Shown here in pieces: positions 27,717 to 36,931 of a stretch of DNA of 64,000 nt. Made by a program: the position numbers and the translations under genes. Source of the stretch: Bacteroidota bacterium. Lineage in GTDB: Bacteria > Bacteroidota > Ignavibacteria > Ignavibacteriales > Melioribacteraceae. Within the stretch, counting starts at the first letter, position 1. Every line of letters starts with the position of its first letter. Location of the stretch: positions 850,527 through 914,526 of the forward strand of contig JAHISV010000005.1 of assembly GCA_018818065.1 (NCBI GenBank), written 5' to 3'. Under the pieces are notes generated by a model. The model worked only from the letters and a program-made list of their open reading frames with translations. It had not been told where the DNA came from and did not search any database.

Positions 27717-30104
27717 ATGTTAAACAATTACCTTAAAATAGCTTTTAGAAATCTTTGGAAGAATAAAAGCACATCCATTATTAATATACTCGGATTAGGA
27801 ATAGCTATCTTTTCAAGTATCTTAATCTTCCTCTATGTCAGTTTCGAATTCTCATTTGATAAATTCCACTCAAAGGCTGACCGTATTTACAGGGTTTTGC
27901 TGGAAGATAATAATCTTGGTGTCAGTGAAAACCTTGCCGGAATAAATTTCATGGCCATGGGGCCAGCCTTAAAGGAGGAGTTACCTGAAGTTGTTGAGCA
28001 GGTAAGATACAGAGATTCCGGAAGAGAGCTTATTACTATAGGGGATCAGTCATTTTATACAAAGGATTTAGTCTACACGACTTCGTCCTTGTTTTCCGTA
28101 TTCGATTTTGAACTTATTCAAGGAGACCCCGAAAGAGTACTGAGTGAACCTCGTAAAGCAGTGCTGACAGAATCATGGAAAGAAAAACTTTTTGGAAGTG
28201 AGAACCCCATTGGAAAAACTATTGAATTAAACAATGAAGATGTCTATGAAGTAACAGGCATTATGAAGGATGTTCCTGCAAATTCTCATCTTCAAATGGA
28301 TGTGCTTCTCTCCTTGGTGCCAACTGAAGCAGATTCTAACCTTGCGCGTCAACTGGAATCCTGGGGGCGTATTGGAATGCCGACCTATGTTTTACTTGAT
28401 AGCCCCGCCTCTGCGGAAAAGGTGCAGAATGCCTTAATGCCGCTTTTGCGTGAACATGTTGAATGGGGTACTTTTGGTCAGCAGCTACAACCATTTCTTG
28501 ATGCACACCTTCATTCATCAGGGATTCTCTATGATGGTCACAATCAATTTAAAACTGATATAGACTACGTATACACTCTTATCATTGTAGCTTTCTTTAT
28601 TATTATAATAGCCGCATTCAATTTTATGAACCTGGCTACAGCCAGATCAACTAACCGAGCTAAGGAAGTTGGCTTGCGAAAGGTTGTTGGCGCAGCAAGA
28701 GGTCAGATGATTTTACAGTTCCTTCTCGAATCGGTGATACTCTGTTTTGCTTCTTTGATAATAGGATTGTTACTCGTAGAAGCATTCGCACCGATGCTAG
28801 GACTGCCAATTAAAGGCAGCTTCATTCTTTATTTTTTTACAAATACGAATTTACTGCTTGGCTTGGTCGGATCAATTACTCTTTTGGGATTATTGTCCGG
28901 CATTTACCCGGCGTTCGTTCTTTCAGGATTCAAGCCCATTACAATATTGCGGGGAAGTTTTGGAACGAGCAAAAGCGGAATATGGCTTCGCAGAGTATTG
29001 GTTGTGACCCAATTTACGGCTTCAATTGCAATGATTATTGGTACTTCAATTGCGTACAACCAGCTTGAGTATATCCAAAATAAAAACCTTGGGTTTCAAC
29101 CAGAACAGGTTATTAATATAGCTTTGGATAATCAGGTTCTGCAAAATCAGGCGGAAACTTTTAAGAATGAATTAAGAAATATTAGCAGTGTTAAAAGTGT
29201 GGGAGCGTCCTCAACTATGCCTGGTAACGGAATGGCAAGATGGGGGGGTATTAGACCAGACGGCTACAATGCGGACGAAACATGGGTATGCAGCGTAATG
29301 TGGGTTGATGATAACTTCTTTAATACTGTAGGAATGGAATTGGCAAAAGGCAGAGCGTTCTCCAAAGAATTTCCGGCTGATGAACAGGAATCGGTTATGA
29401 TTAACGAATCCGCTGCCCGAGAACTAGGTTGGGATGACCCTATAGGTAAGAAATTTAATTTTGAAAGGCGTCCATCTTTAACCATTGTTGGCGTTATCAA
29501 AGACTTTCACTTTGAAAACATGCAACACAAGATTGAACCCCTCATCATCAATTATGTGCCGAATGCTTCCAGAATGCTTTCTATTAAAACCAGCGCTGCG
29601 GATGTTTCATCCTCTTTAGGTCAGATAGAAAAATTATGGAAGGAGGTTTATCCATCCTATCCCTTTGAATATACCTTCTTTGATGAATCATTCGCGCAGC
29701 TTTTTGAAAATGATAGAAAGTTTGCTGCTCTCGTAGCTAACTTCACCTGGCTTGCAATTTTGATCGCGTGTCTGGGCTTGTTTGGATTAGCTGCTTATAC
29801 AGGCGAACAAAAAACAAAAGAAATAGGAATGAGGAAAGTACTTGGAGCTACTGTCTCCGGTATTATGTATATGCTTTCCAAAGACTTTGCCCTACTGGTA
29901 ATAATATCAAGTGTACTGGCTGCCCCCATAGCTTATTTAGCAATGAACAGTTGGCTGGATTCCTTTGTCTACAGAACCGACATGGATCCTCTCTTATTTA
30001 TTGGGTCTGCTATTGTGGCACTAGTGGTAGCTATACTTACAATCAGCTATCACACATTTAAGGCGGCTAACTTAAATCCGGTTGAATCGCTTCGCAATGA
30101 ATAG
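27717..30104 (+). CDS. FtsX/MacB-type ABC transporter permease
   Basis: 795 residues. Start LNNYLKIAFRNLWKNKSTSI, a first membrane helix, then a large periplasmic MacB core domain to about residue 280. An FtsX domain with the AFNFMNLATARSTNRAKEVG cytoplasmic coupling motif follows, then a second periplasmic domain and a second FtsX domain (AAYTGEQKTKEIGMRKVLGA). This duplicated architecture is typical of Bacteroidota permeases that work with a separate ATPase in efflux or envelope stress. No ATPase gene is adjacent. AAAGGGGG precedes the ATG. Confidence 0.9.
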   Translation: MLNNYLKIAFRNLWKNKSTSIINILGLGIAIFSSILIFLYVSFEFSFDKFHSKADRIYRVLLEDNNLGVSENLAGINFMAMGPALKEELPEVVEQVRYRDSGRELITIGDQSFYTKDLVYTTSSLFSVFDFELIQGDPERVLSEPRKAVLTESWKEKLFGSENPIGKTIELNNEDVYEVTGIMKDVPANSHLQMDVLLSLVPTEADSNLARQLESWGRIGMPTYVLLDSPASAEKVQNALMPLLREHVEWGTFGQQLQPFLDAHLHSSGILYDGHNQFKTDIDYVYTLIIVAFFIIIIAAFNFMNLATARSTNRAKEVGLRKVVGAARGQMILQFLLESVILCFASLIIGLLLVEAFAPMLGLPIKGSFILYFFTNTNLLLGLVGSITLLGLLSGIYPAFVLSGFKPITILRGSFGTSKSGIWLRRVLVVTQFTASIAMIIGTSIAYNQLEYIQNKNLGFQPEQVINIALDNQVLQNQAETFKNELRNISSVKSVGASSTMPGNGMARWGGIRPDGYNADETWVCSVMWVDDNFFNTVGMELAKGRAFSKEFPADEQESVMINESAARELGWDDPIGKKFNFERRPSLTIVGVIKDFHFENMQHKIEPLIINYVPNASRMLSIKTSAADVSSSLGQIEKLWKEVYPSYPFEYTFFDESFAQLFENDRKFAALVANFTWLAILIACLGLFGLAAYTGEQKTKEIGMRKVLGATVSGIMYMLSKDFALLVIISSVLAAPIAYLAMNSWLDSFVYRTDMDPLLFIGSAIVALVVAILTISYHTFKAANLNPVESLRNE

Positions 30105-30133
30105 AATTGCGAAAGCTTTTAATTATGAACCCG

Positions 30134-30146
30134 CCTGTCGGACAGG
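30134..30146. repeat. Short palindrome in convergent intergenic region
   Basis: CCTGTCGGACAGG is a perfect 6-1-6 palindrome. It sits in the 230-base gap between two convergent permease genes, with a further GC-richer stretch downstream near 30190-30225. It resembles fragments of dispersed intergenic palindromes, but no second full copy is in this window. Confidence 0.4.
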
Positions 30147-30263
30147 TTCTAAATCTTGAATTTGATTTTGTGAGGGATCGGCATGTTCTCCTGCCCTTGG
30201 CACAGTCGAGCCTTTTGAACAGAAACATTTGATTTAGTATTTGCCTTTAAATTATTTCTATGT

Positions 30264-30304
30264 AAAAAAAGACCAGCTTACTAAGATTTAAGCTGGTCTT
30301 TTTT
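30264..30304. terminator. Bidirectional terminator between convergent permease genes
   Basis: A 16-base arm with GACCAGCTTA, flanked by A7, pairs with TAAGCTGGTC followed by T6. It can terminate transcription from both sides. Confidence 0.9.
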
Positions 30305-30335
30305 GTGGCTTCAGGGGAAGCACTTTTGGAGAAAG

Positions 30336-32765
30336 TTATTCAAATTTTAATGAATCAACAGGATTGGAACTGGCCGCCTTGATTGCATGAAAACTAACAG
30401 TAACAATCGCAACAATGAAAGCGAAAAGCCCTGCTAACACAAATGGTAAAATTCCTAAATCAATTCTATAGACAAAATCTTCCAGCCATGAATTCATAGT
30501 GAAATATGCTATTGGAGCTGCAACAACGAATGAAACCACCAGCAGGATTCCAAACTCTCTTAACAGCAATAATACAATTCCGGAAATGGTTGCACCCAAA
30601 GTTTTACGTATTCCAATTTCCTTTGTGCGCTGCTCAGCAGTGAAAGCTGCTAAACCTAACAGACCCAGGCAGCCAATGAATATCGCTAACCCCGAAAACA
30701 CTGTAAAGATATTGCCAATTCGTTGTTCGGCTTTATAAGTGTTATTGAAATCCTCATTCATAAATGAGTATTCAAAAGGTTGTCCGGGGGCAAATTCATT
30801 CCATTTGGCTTCAATAAATTCTAATGTAGAAGGAACATTCTCAGCCATAATTTTAGCGCTCACCATAGAAGTACTTTTTTCTAAACGAAAAAGTACAGGC
30901 GTAATTTCATGGTGGAGGGATTCAAAATTGAAATCTTTTACAACTCCAACAATATTAAAATAGATATACTTTTGGTTGCCATCATCATCAATATCAATGG
31001 TTCCAAGTCTTTTTCCAATAGGATTTTCGCCAAGTCCATATTGTTTAACACATGATTCTGTAATCATTATGGCGTTTGAATCGGAGGCAAATTCTTCCGA
31101 AAAATTTCTTCCTTTTACTATTTCCATCCCAAGTGTAGAAACATAATCAACGTCTATTCTCCATATCTGAATAGAAGTAGTTTCACTTGTAAGTACCTCA
31201 CCTTCCTTAAAAAACACCGTTGAGCTTCTGTTTGATTCAATGGGCAAAAAACTGCTGGCTGTGGTATTAATAATATTTGGGTGTTGCTTTAACTCTTCCT
31301 TAAAACCGTTAACGTTATCCATGAGCCATGTGTCTTTAATTAATACTACCTGATCTTTATCATACCCAACTTTTTTATTCTGGATATATTGTAGTTGAGT
31401 ATAGACAACAATAGTGCCTACAATAAGTATTATTGATGTAGCGAACTGGAATACAACCAGAGTGCTTCTTAACCATCCACTTTTCGCTCCCTTACGAATC
31501 TCTCCTTTAAGAACAGCTACCGGTTGAAATGCTGAAATGAAAAACGCCGGATAGCTGCCAGCTAAAAAACCGACTAAAAGTGAAATGGCAAACATGGAAA
31601 ATATCATGACAGGATTAAGCAATTCCACTCCGCTAAATGATTTCAGTGTAAGTTGGTTAAAGTAGGGGAGAGCAAGAAATACAATTCCTACGGACATCAG
31701 AAAAGCAGCAATACTTATAACCATGGATTCGGTTAGAAACTGAGCAATTAATTGCTTCTTAAAGGAACCCAGCACTTTCCTTATGCCCACTTCTTTTGCT
31801 CTGTTAGAGGACCTGGCTGTTGAAAGATTCATGAAGTTTATACAGGCTATGAGTAGAATGAAGAGAGCCACCGCACCAAAAATATATACATACTTAATGT
31901 CCCCGTTAACCCCCATTTCGCCAGACATATGTGAATAGAGGTGAATATCCTTAAGTGGTTGCATCAGCATATTGTAACGCCCCCCTTTTGACTGAAGGTC
32001 TTTGAGTGTAGCACCCATTGCCCGCTGTAATTGAGGATCAAAATATTTTTCGAGCAAAGCTGGGAATTTCTCTTCAAGATGTTTTGGGTTGGCGCCATCT
32101 GCCAGAAGAAGGTAGGTCTGATAATTCTGACTAAGCCACATATCGCTTTTTGAATCTTCATAGCTTTCCAGCGTTATATAGATATCAAAGTTAAAATGAG
32201 AGTTTTTGGGGAGATCTTTTATCACACCAGTAATTTCGTAACCATCCTTATTATCAAGAATAACAGTTTTTCCCAATGGGTCTTCGTTTCCAAAATATTT
32301 TTTTGCTATAGTTTCCGTAATAACTATAGTATTTGGATCATCAAGAGCAGTAGATGGATCACCGCTTATAAATGGAAATGAAAATATCTCGAAAGTTTCA
32401 GTATCAGTATAGACAAGATTTGTTTCCTTTAGATTTTTATCCCCGTACCGAACCATAAAATTTCCCTGCATTCTGAATCGGGTGGCTGATAATACCTCAG
32501 GGTAATCTGCTACTAATGTTTTGGCTAGTGGAGCGGGATTATATGTTCCTGTAAACTCTTTGCCGCCAAATGATCCGTCAACATATACGCGATGTATGTT
32601 TTCCGCATTCGCATTGTAAGTGTCGTAGTTCAACTCATCGAAAATGAATAAGAGTATTAGAATAGTACATGCCATACCAATAGCGAGACCCGCAACATTT
32701 AAGAAAGTGTAGAATTTTTGCCTGATTAAGCTTCTAAAGGCGATTCTGATGTAGTTTTTTAGCAT
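30336..32765 (-). CDS. FtsX/MacB-type ABC transporter permease
   Basis: 809 residues with the same plan as the permease at 27717-30104: MLKNYIRIAFRSLIRQKFYTFLNVAG, a periplasmic MacB domain, FtsX block 1 (CINFMNLSTARSSNRAKEVGIRKVLG), a second periplasmic domain, and FtsX block 2 (FTAEQRTKEIGIRKTLGATISG). The two are paralogues facing each other, so not a simple recent tandem copy. No ATPase is nearby. Their partner may be encoded elsewhere and shared. Confidence 0.9.
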   Translation of the reverse strand: MLKNYIRIAFRSLIRQKFYTFLNVAGLAIGMACTILILLFIFDELNYDTYNANAENIHRVYVDGSFGGKEFTGTYNPAPLAKTLVADYPEVLSATRFRMQGNFMVRYGDKNLKETNLVYTDTETFEIFSFPFISGDPSTALDDPNTIVITETIAKKYFGNEDPLGKTVILDNKDGYEITGVIKDLPKNSHFNFDIYITLESYEDSKSDMWLSQNYQTYLLLADGANPKHLEEKFPALLEKYFDPQLQRAMGATLKDLQSKGGRYNMLMQPLKDIHLYSHMSGEMGVNGDIKYVYIFGAVALFILLIACINFMNLSTARSSNRAKEVGIRKVLGSFKKQLIAQFLTESMVISIAAFLMSVGIVFLALPYFNQLTLKSFSGVELLNPVMIFSMFAISLLVGFLAGSYPAFFISAFQPVAVLKGEIRKGAKSGWLRSTLVVFQFATSIILIVGTIVVYTQLQYIQNKKVGYDKDQVVLIKDTWLMDNVNGFKEELKQHPNIINTTASSFLPIESNRSSTVFFKEGEVLTSETTSIQIWRIDVDYVSTLGMEIVKGRNFSEEFASDSNAIMITESCVKQYGLGENPIGKRLGTIDIDDDGNQKYIYFNIVGVVKDFNFESLHHEITPVLFRLEKSTSMVSAKIMAENVPSTLEFIEAKWNEFAPGQPFEYSFMNEDFNNTYKAEQRIGNIFTVFSGLAIFIGCLGLLGLAAFTAEQRTKEIGIRKTLGATISGIVLLLLREFGILLVVSFVVAAPIAYFTMNSWLEDFVYRIDLGILPFVLAGLFAFIVAIVTVSFHAIKAASSNPVDSLKFE

Positions 32766-33057
32766 TCTTCCCCTGGTTTTGATTTCCTATTATCTTTAAA
32801 GACTAGGAGGCAGTTCAAAATGTTACAATGAAAATCGGAATAAATGTCTTTCGTTGTGTGCGACATTATGGCTTGATATCTGTCAGATAAAAACTACGTA
32901 TATGACACATGTTAAGCCAAAGTGACTGGCTCAATGTTTGGCAATTTTAAAAAGTGGCGAAAATTAACCAAAATCAATTTGGCACGTAGTTTGGATTAAT
33001 ATAAGCAAACATAATCAACCTTAACAAACAGGTTTAACAAAATAAAGGAGAATTAAA
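32766..33057. other. Divergent promoter region (permease / hsp20)
   Basis: 292 bases without a gene. It contains AATGTC at 32843-32848 inverted against GACATT at 32862-32867, and TGTCA at 32881-32885 inverted against TGACA at 32903-32907, both possible operator half-sites. Near hsp20, TTGGCA at 32979 and TATAAG at 33000 form a weak promoter candidate with a 15-base spacer. Confidence 0.35.
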
Positions 33058-33513
33058 ATGACACTAGTAAGATTTAACCCCGCAAAAGAAGTTCGCAACA
33101 TTGAAAGAGAACTTAACCGTGTATGGAATGGTGTATTCAACAGATTTGGCAATGAAGAATCAAATGATGAATACGAAAATGCTGTATGGTCACCATTAAC
33201 TGATATAGCTGAAGATGACAACAATTACTTTGTACATGCTGATTTACCAGGCGTTGAAAAGAAAGATCTTAAACTGGAATATATTGACGGTCAACTAACA
33301 ATCAGTGGTGAAAGAAAGAATGAAAGTGAAGAAAAAGGCAAAACATTCCACAGAGTTGAAAGAAGTTTTGGTAGATACTTCAGATCTTTCAGAGTTCCGG
33401 AAAAAGTTGTTGTTGAAAAAATTGAAGCGAATTTTAAGGATGGTCAGTTAACGATTACCATTCCAAAAGCAGAAGACGCAAAACCAAAAAAATTAGACAT
33501 TCATGTAAACTAA
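33058..33513 (+). CDS. Hsp20 small heat shock protein
   Basis: ATP-independent holdase chaperone that binds unfolding proteins and forms large oligomers. 151 residues. The alpha-crystallin domain runs from about residue 45: YFVHADLPGVEKKDLKLEY, LTISGERK, and the closing FKDGQLTITIPK. The N-terminal arm is short and charged. AAGGAGA lies seven bases before the ATG. Single gene with its own terminator; heat or stress control is likely but no CIRCE element is seen. Confidence 0.95.
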   Translation: MTLVRFNPAKEVRNIERELNRVWNGVFNRFGNEESNDEYENAVWSPLTDIAEDDNNYFVHADLPGVEKKDLKLEYIDGQLTISGERKNESEEKGKTFHRVERSFGRYFRSFRVPEKVVVEKIEANFKDGQLTITIPKAEDAKPKKLDIHVN

Positions 33514-33551
33514 TTAGTAAAACTCCCCCAAATCCCCTATAATCGTTGATG

Positions 33552-33587
33552 AACCCCAGTTGGCAAAGTGCTGGCTGGGGTTTTTAT
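33552..33587 (+). terminator. Rho-independent terminator after hsp20
   Basis: AACCCCAG at 33552-33559 pairs with CTGGGGTT and is followed by a T-rich tract. Confidence 0.85.
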
Positions 33588-33636
33588 TTAGACTCAAAGA
33601 CGGTTAGAATTTAGATGTTAGAGAAAGATAACAAAT

Positions 33637-33664
33637 CAAAAAAAAGGGCGAATTCAATTCGCCC
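33637..33664 (-). terminator. Rho-independent terminator for the gene at 33718-34155
   Basis: GGGCGAATT pairs with AATTCGCCC around a single base (33646-33664). On the minus strand it runs into eight T. Confidence 0.85.
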
Positions 33665-33717
33665 AGTATAAAAACCTAATGTTTTTGTCTAATATCTAAT
33701 ATCTGGGTTCTAATAAT

Positions 33718-34155
33718 CTATTCTACCTCTTCCCAATCAGTCATTTTTCCATTCTTAAAAAAGTAGGTGATTTTACCATAATATAATTGCGTGAAAACAC
33801 CATAACTGAATCGGTCTGTATGTTGCTTGTCTGGTTGCCCCCAAATATCCATCATCATTTCTTTCGTCATTCCTTTCCAGATTCTTCCCATAGCAAGATT
33901 ACCACCATCTATTTTTCCATATTTCTTGTTAAGGTACGCTGGCCAGGCAACATTAATGGAAGCTTCCAGCTCTTCAATTTTACGGCGCATTGAAATGAAT
34001 TCCTGTTCAAGGGATTCCTTTTCACTCAATAATTCAGCTTTTTTTTCTTCTAGTTGACTTTTTTCAATTTTATACTCGCCCGGATCAATTTCCTGAGCGA
34101 AAAGGTTTATTGAAAAAAAGAGAACAATGGTCAATGTTGTTAAAGTAGATTTCAT
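33718..34155 (-). CDS. Secreted coiled-coil protein with SmpA/BamE-like tail
   Basis: 145 residues: signal peptide at 1-20, a coiled coil at about 28-68 (KSQLEEKKAELLSEKESLEQ), and a small C-terminal domain. That domain has the form MTKEMMMDIWGQPDKQHTDRFSYG...YYGKITYFFKNGKMTDW, the pattern of SmpA/OmlA-like domains where a GxP turn follows a helix. Such domains occur in outer membrane assembly lipoproteins, but there is no lipobox here, so function is open. Confidence 0.65.
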   Translation of the reverse strand: MKSTLTTLTIVLFFSINLFAQEIDPGEYKIEKSQLEEKKAELLSEKESLEQEFISMRRKIEELEASINVAWPAYLNKKYGKIDGGNLAMGRIWKGMTKEMMMDIWGQPDKQHTDRFSYGVFTQLYYGKITYFFKNGKMTDWEEVE

Positions 34156-34180
34156 CTTATTCCTAAACTGTTTATCATAA

Positions 34181-34213
34181 ATGTAGGGGACGATCCCAGA
34201 CCGTCCCCTACAT
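34181..34213. repeat. Perfect 12-bp inverted repeat in an intergenic gap
   Basis: ATGTAGGGGACG at 34181-34192 pairs with CGTCCCCTACAT at 34202-34213 around a nine-base loop. It has no T tract, so a REP-like or processing element is as likely as a terminator. It lies between two minus-strand genes. Confidence 0.6.
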
Positions 34214-34251
34214 CAAATTTTTCACCTGTAATAATATCCATATTAGGCTTA

Positions 34252-35214
34252 TTATGCCAATATTTTTAAGGGCATGTTGATTTCATATTTTTTAAGAATT
34301 CTGAGCGCTCGTAGTGTATTTATTCTACTTGGCTTACCTGTTTGTTCAAGATCGAAAAAAACTGTGCCGGAATGCTTTTGCTGAAGGGGCCACTTACCAT
34401 CTTTCATCTTATTTGTCACAATTGTTAACGCATCATTCATTCTTTCGTCGTATGGCACATTTGCCATTTGGAAATAATCCAAAACTCTCATTATGTCATA
34501 CTTCCATCTGGGTGGGAAGGAGAAACGTGTCATTGTATTATGGACTATCTCCCCGGTTCTATGGGATTTATAAAGTCTATGTTGAAGCAGGAACTCATGT
34601 GCTTTTTCCTGGGCAGCCTGAATATCATTATCATCTTTTATACTGGTTCGGTATTGAAGCAATCCCTCCAGGACATTTATGGTTGTGTGAAACGAGCTAT
34701 GAGAAGTGTTATCACGATGTCTTCGACAGTTCCAACCGCCGTCCGGCATTTGTTCTTTAAGGAGATATTTCACTATTTCAGCCAATCGTTTTTCTTTAAG
34801 TTGAAAATAGGCAAAAAATGCCAGTGTCATTCCCGTAACGCAGGTTTCGCCTCGTGGGTACGTGGGCCAACCATAACCGATTCCACCCCCTTCGTTGATT
34901 CCATTCTCCGCTAATAATTTGCAGGCCTTTATTGCCTTAGGGTGTTTTGGTTCAAGTCCCAGCCGACGGAGTAGACAAAGTGTGTATGTTGTTGAGGTCC
35001 ATTTTGGTGTGTAGAATCCTCCTGACCATTTCCCATCATCATCCTGAAAATCCAATAATTTCTTGCCCCATCCGCTTCCTGCAATTTTCTTTCGATCTGC
35101 CGCTAATGATTTTTCGGATTTCCCGAGAAGATCGCGGTTTGTTTGATAGACTACGGAAGGGTCACCATCTAAAAGCCAGTCAATGATTTCTGCATGTTCG
35201 TTTTTGAAACTCAT
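34252..35214 (-). CDS. Prenyltransferase/squalene-cyclase-like alpha-toroid protein
   Basis: 320 residues, cytoplasmic. Repeats of the Q-x-x-DGxW type occur (FQDDDGKWSGGFY, KEQMPDGGWNCRRHRD, with a third degenerate KDGKWPLQQ), as in terpene cyclases and prenyltransferase beta subunits with an alpha/alpha toroid. It lacks the DxDD catalytic motif of squalene-hopene cyclases. Bacterial relatives are uncharacterised, so the enzymatic role is unknown. Confidence 0.6.
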   Translation of the reverse strand: MSFKNEHAEIIDWLLDGDPSVVYQTNRDLLGKSEKSLAADRKKIAGSGWGKKLLDFQDDDGKWSGGFYTPKWTSTTYTLCLLRRLGLEPKHPKAIKACKLLAENGINEGGGIGYGWPTYPRGETCVTGMTLAFFAYFQLKEKRLAEIVKYLLKEQMPDGGWNCRRHRDNTSHSSFHTTINVLEGLLQYRTSIKDDNDIQAAQEKAHEFLLQHRLYKSHRTGEIVHNTMTRFSFPPRWKYDIMRVLDYFQMANVPYDERMNDALTIVTNKMKDGKWPLQQKHSGTVFFDLEQTGKPSRINTLRALRILKKYEINMPLKILA

Positions 35215-35296
35215 AAAAAAACCCCAATGAAATAATCACCGGTGATATTATAATGAATTTGTAAGAAGACATCTTCACAAATCTTGCTCAGATTTA

Positions 35297-36454
35297 TTAA
35301 TGCTTTAATGCATAAGCGAAAACCTCTTTTAACTTTTCACTCGTCATATTATTAAGCGAGGGATTAATAGCGAGCAGGGTCTCGTTGCTTCCGGCTCGTG
35401 GAGATCGCATTAATACATTCTGCTTACTTAATTTTATTGCGATTTCAGTAAGGTCTCCCTCGTTGGCTCTCACTTGATAGAGGTTTGTTCCATTAGGAAT
35501 ATGTGTGATTGTTAAATCTGTGTTCTTGTTCAAATACTCAAATAATACTTCTGCCTTAATTCTGGCGGCTTTGTATTCTTCAATATAGTTATCAACGTAA
35601 TTGATTGCTATTGCGGCAAAGGGCCATACATTTGGAAGCCCGCCACCGAACATGCGGCGTGTATGATACAGGTCCTCACAAAATTCCTTTGTGCCGGCAA
35701 GCATTGCGCCTGACCCGGAACTAAAACATTTATAAAGGGAAGTATATATTGTATCGAAGTAAGGTGAATAGTCTGATGGTTTCCTACCGGTATGTCCTGC
35801 TTCAGCGAACAATCGGGCGCCATCCATGTGCATCTTTATATCATTTGCTCTGGCGTAATCCGAAATTCTTTTAATCTCTTCAAAGCCAAAAACTTCTCCT
35901 GTTTTTCTGCGCACCGGAGACTCGATGGAAATGACACCAATGGGTGCTTTCACTCTACCACTTGCAGTTTTCTTTATAACTGCTTCAACTTCAGCAAGAG
36001 TAAATGAAGCTTGTTCTGCACCAAGCGGAACAAGATTAATATTACTAAGCGTTTGAACGCAATCACCACAGTCGTTATAAATATGACTCTCAGCTTGTAC
36101 TATGGCTCTTTTCTTTCCGAGCGCTAATTTTCTTATAGCAATTTGATTTGCCAGAGTACCTGTTGGGAAGAAGACAGCACACTCTTTGCCAAGATGCTTT
36201 GCAAATTTCTCTTCCAATTCTTCAACAATTCCACCATTTGAATAGTAGTCAGGTTTTATTTTCCCCTCCTCGACCATTCTCATAAGTATTTCTACGAAAT
36301 CTGCAGGAGTGAGATCCAATCCTTCACCAAGAAAGTTTACTCCACTATTTGGTTTTTGAACAGGGGAGGATTTTAATAGAGAAATCGGATTTGCATGCAA
36401 AGTTGATGCGGCAGCAAGCATTCCGCCTAACTTAAAAAAATCTCTTCTTTTCAT
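35297..36454 (-). CDS. Threonine-aldolase-like PLP enzyme with a Tat-type leader
   Basis: 385 residues. The first 22 are MKRRDFFKLGG then an Ala-rich stretch, which fits a twin-arginine signal (RRxFFK). A beta-eliminating lyase domain of the L-threonine aldolase group follows: FFPTGTLANQIA, AESHIYNDCGDC with the ring-stacking His124, IKMHMDGARLF with Asp211, and SLYKCFSSG with the PLP Lys242. Threonine aldolases cleave threonine to glycine and acetaldehyde and are normally cytoplasmic, so a periplasmic form is unusual. The GNAT gene ends 15 bases upstream in the same orientation. Confidence 0.82.
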   Translation of the reverse strand: MKRRDFFKLGGMLAAASTLHANPISLLKSSPVQKPNSGVNFLGEGLDLTPADFVEILMRMVEEGKIKPDYYSNGGIVEELEEKFAKHLGKECAVFFPTGTLANQIAIRKLALGKKRAIVQAESHIYNDCGDCVQTLSNINLVPLGAEQASFTLAEVEAVIKKTASGRVKAPIGVISIESPVRRKTGEVFGFEEIKRISDYARANDIKMHMDGARLFAEAGHTGRKPSDYSPYFDTIYTSLYKCFSSGSGAMLAGTKEFCEDLYHTRRMFGGGLPNVWPFAAIAINYVDNYIEEYKAARIKAEVLFEYLNKNTDLTITHIPNGTNLYQVRANEGDLTEIAIKLSKQNVLMRSPRAGSNETLLAINPSLNNMTSEKLKEVFAYALKH

Positions 36455-36469
36455 GGCATCTCCGGAATC

Positions 36470-36931
36470 TTATTTTCTTGTAATTTCTTCATACAGCAGG
36501 TAATTGGTTTTCTCCATTCCGCACTTTTCATATGTGCTTTGAGCCGGAGCGTTTTCTTTATCAACATATAACCGGAAACCGCAAACATCCGGGTTAGCGT
36601 TGGCCAATTCTTTAACATGATTATACATCATTGAATAGAGTCCCTTTCTTCTCTGAGCAGGCACAACAAAAACACTTTGAACCCACCAGAATATTCCATC
36701 ACGCCAGTCACTCCATTCTGTAGTAATCATAAGTGAGGCACAAACCTCACCATCTACCTCAGCCAGTAAGTAAAATCCATTTTCAGGATTCTGTAATAAT
36801 CGAGTAACGCCGTTGGTAAGCGTTGGTATATCCAGTATTTTATTCTCAGTCTCAATGGCCATTGCTTCATTAAAGTTGACAAGGGTTTCAATGTCTTTTT
36901 TATCCGCGCGTCTAATTAGAAAGTTATTCAT
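36470..36931 (-). CDS. GNAT-family N-acetyltransferase
   Basis: 153 residues with the acetyl-CoA-binding motif A VFVVPAQRRKGLYSMMYNHV and motif B GFRLYVDKENAPAQSTYEKCGM. Transfers an acetyl group to an amine of unknown identity. Just upstream of the threonine-aldolase-like gene and likely cotranscribed with it. Confidence 0.88.
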   Translation of the reverse strand: MNNFLIRRADKKDIETLVNFNEAMAIETENKILDIPTLTNGVTRLLQNPENGFYLLAEVDGEVCASLMITTEWSDWRDGIFWWVQSVFVVPAQRRKGLYSMMYNHVKELANANPDVCGFRLYVDKENAPAQSTYEKCGMEKTNYLLYEEITRK

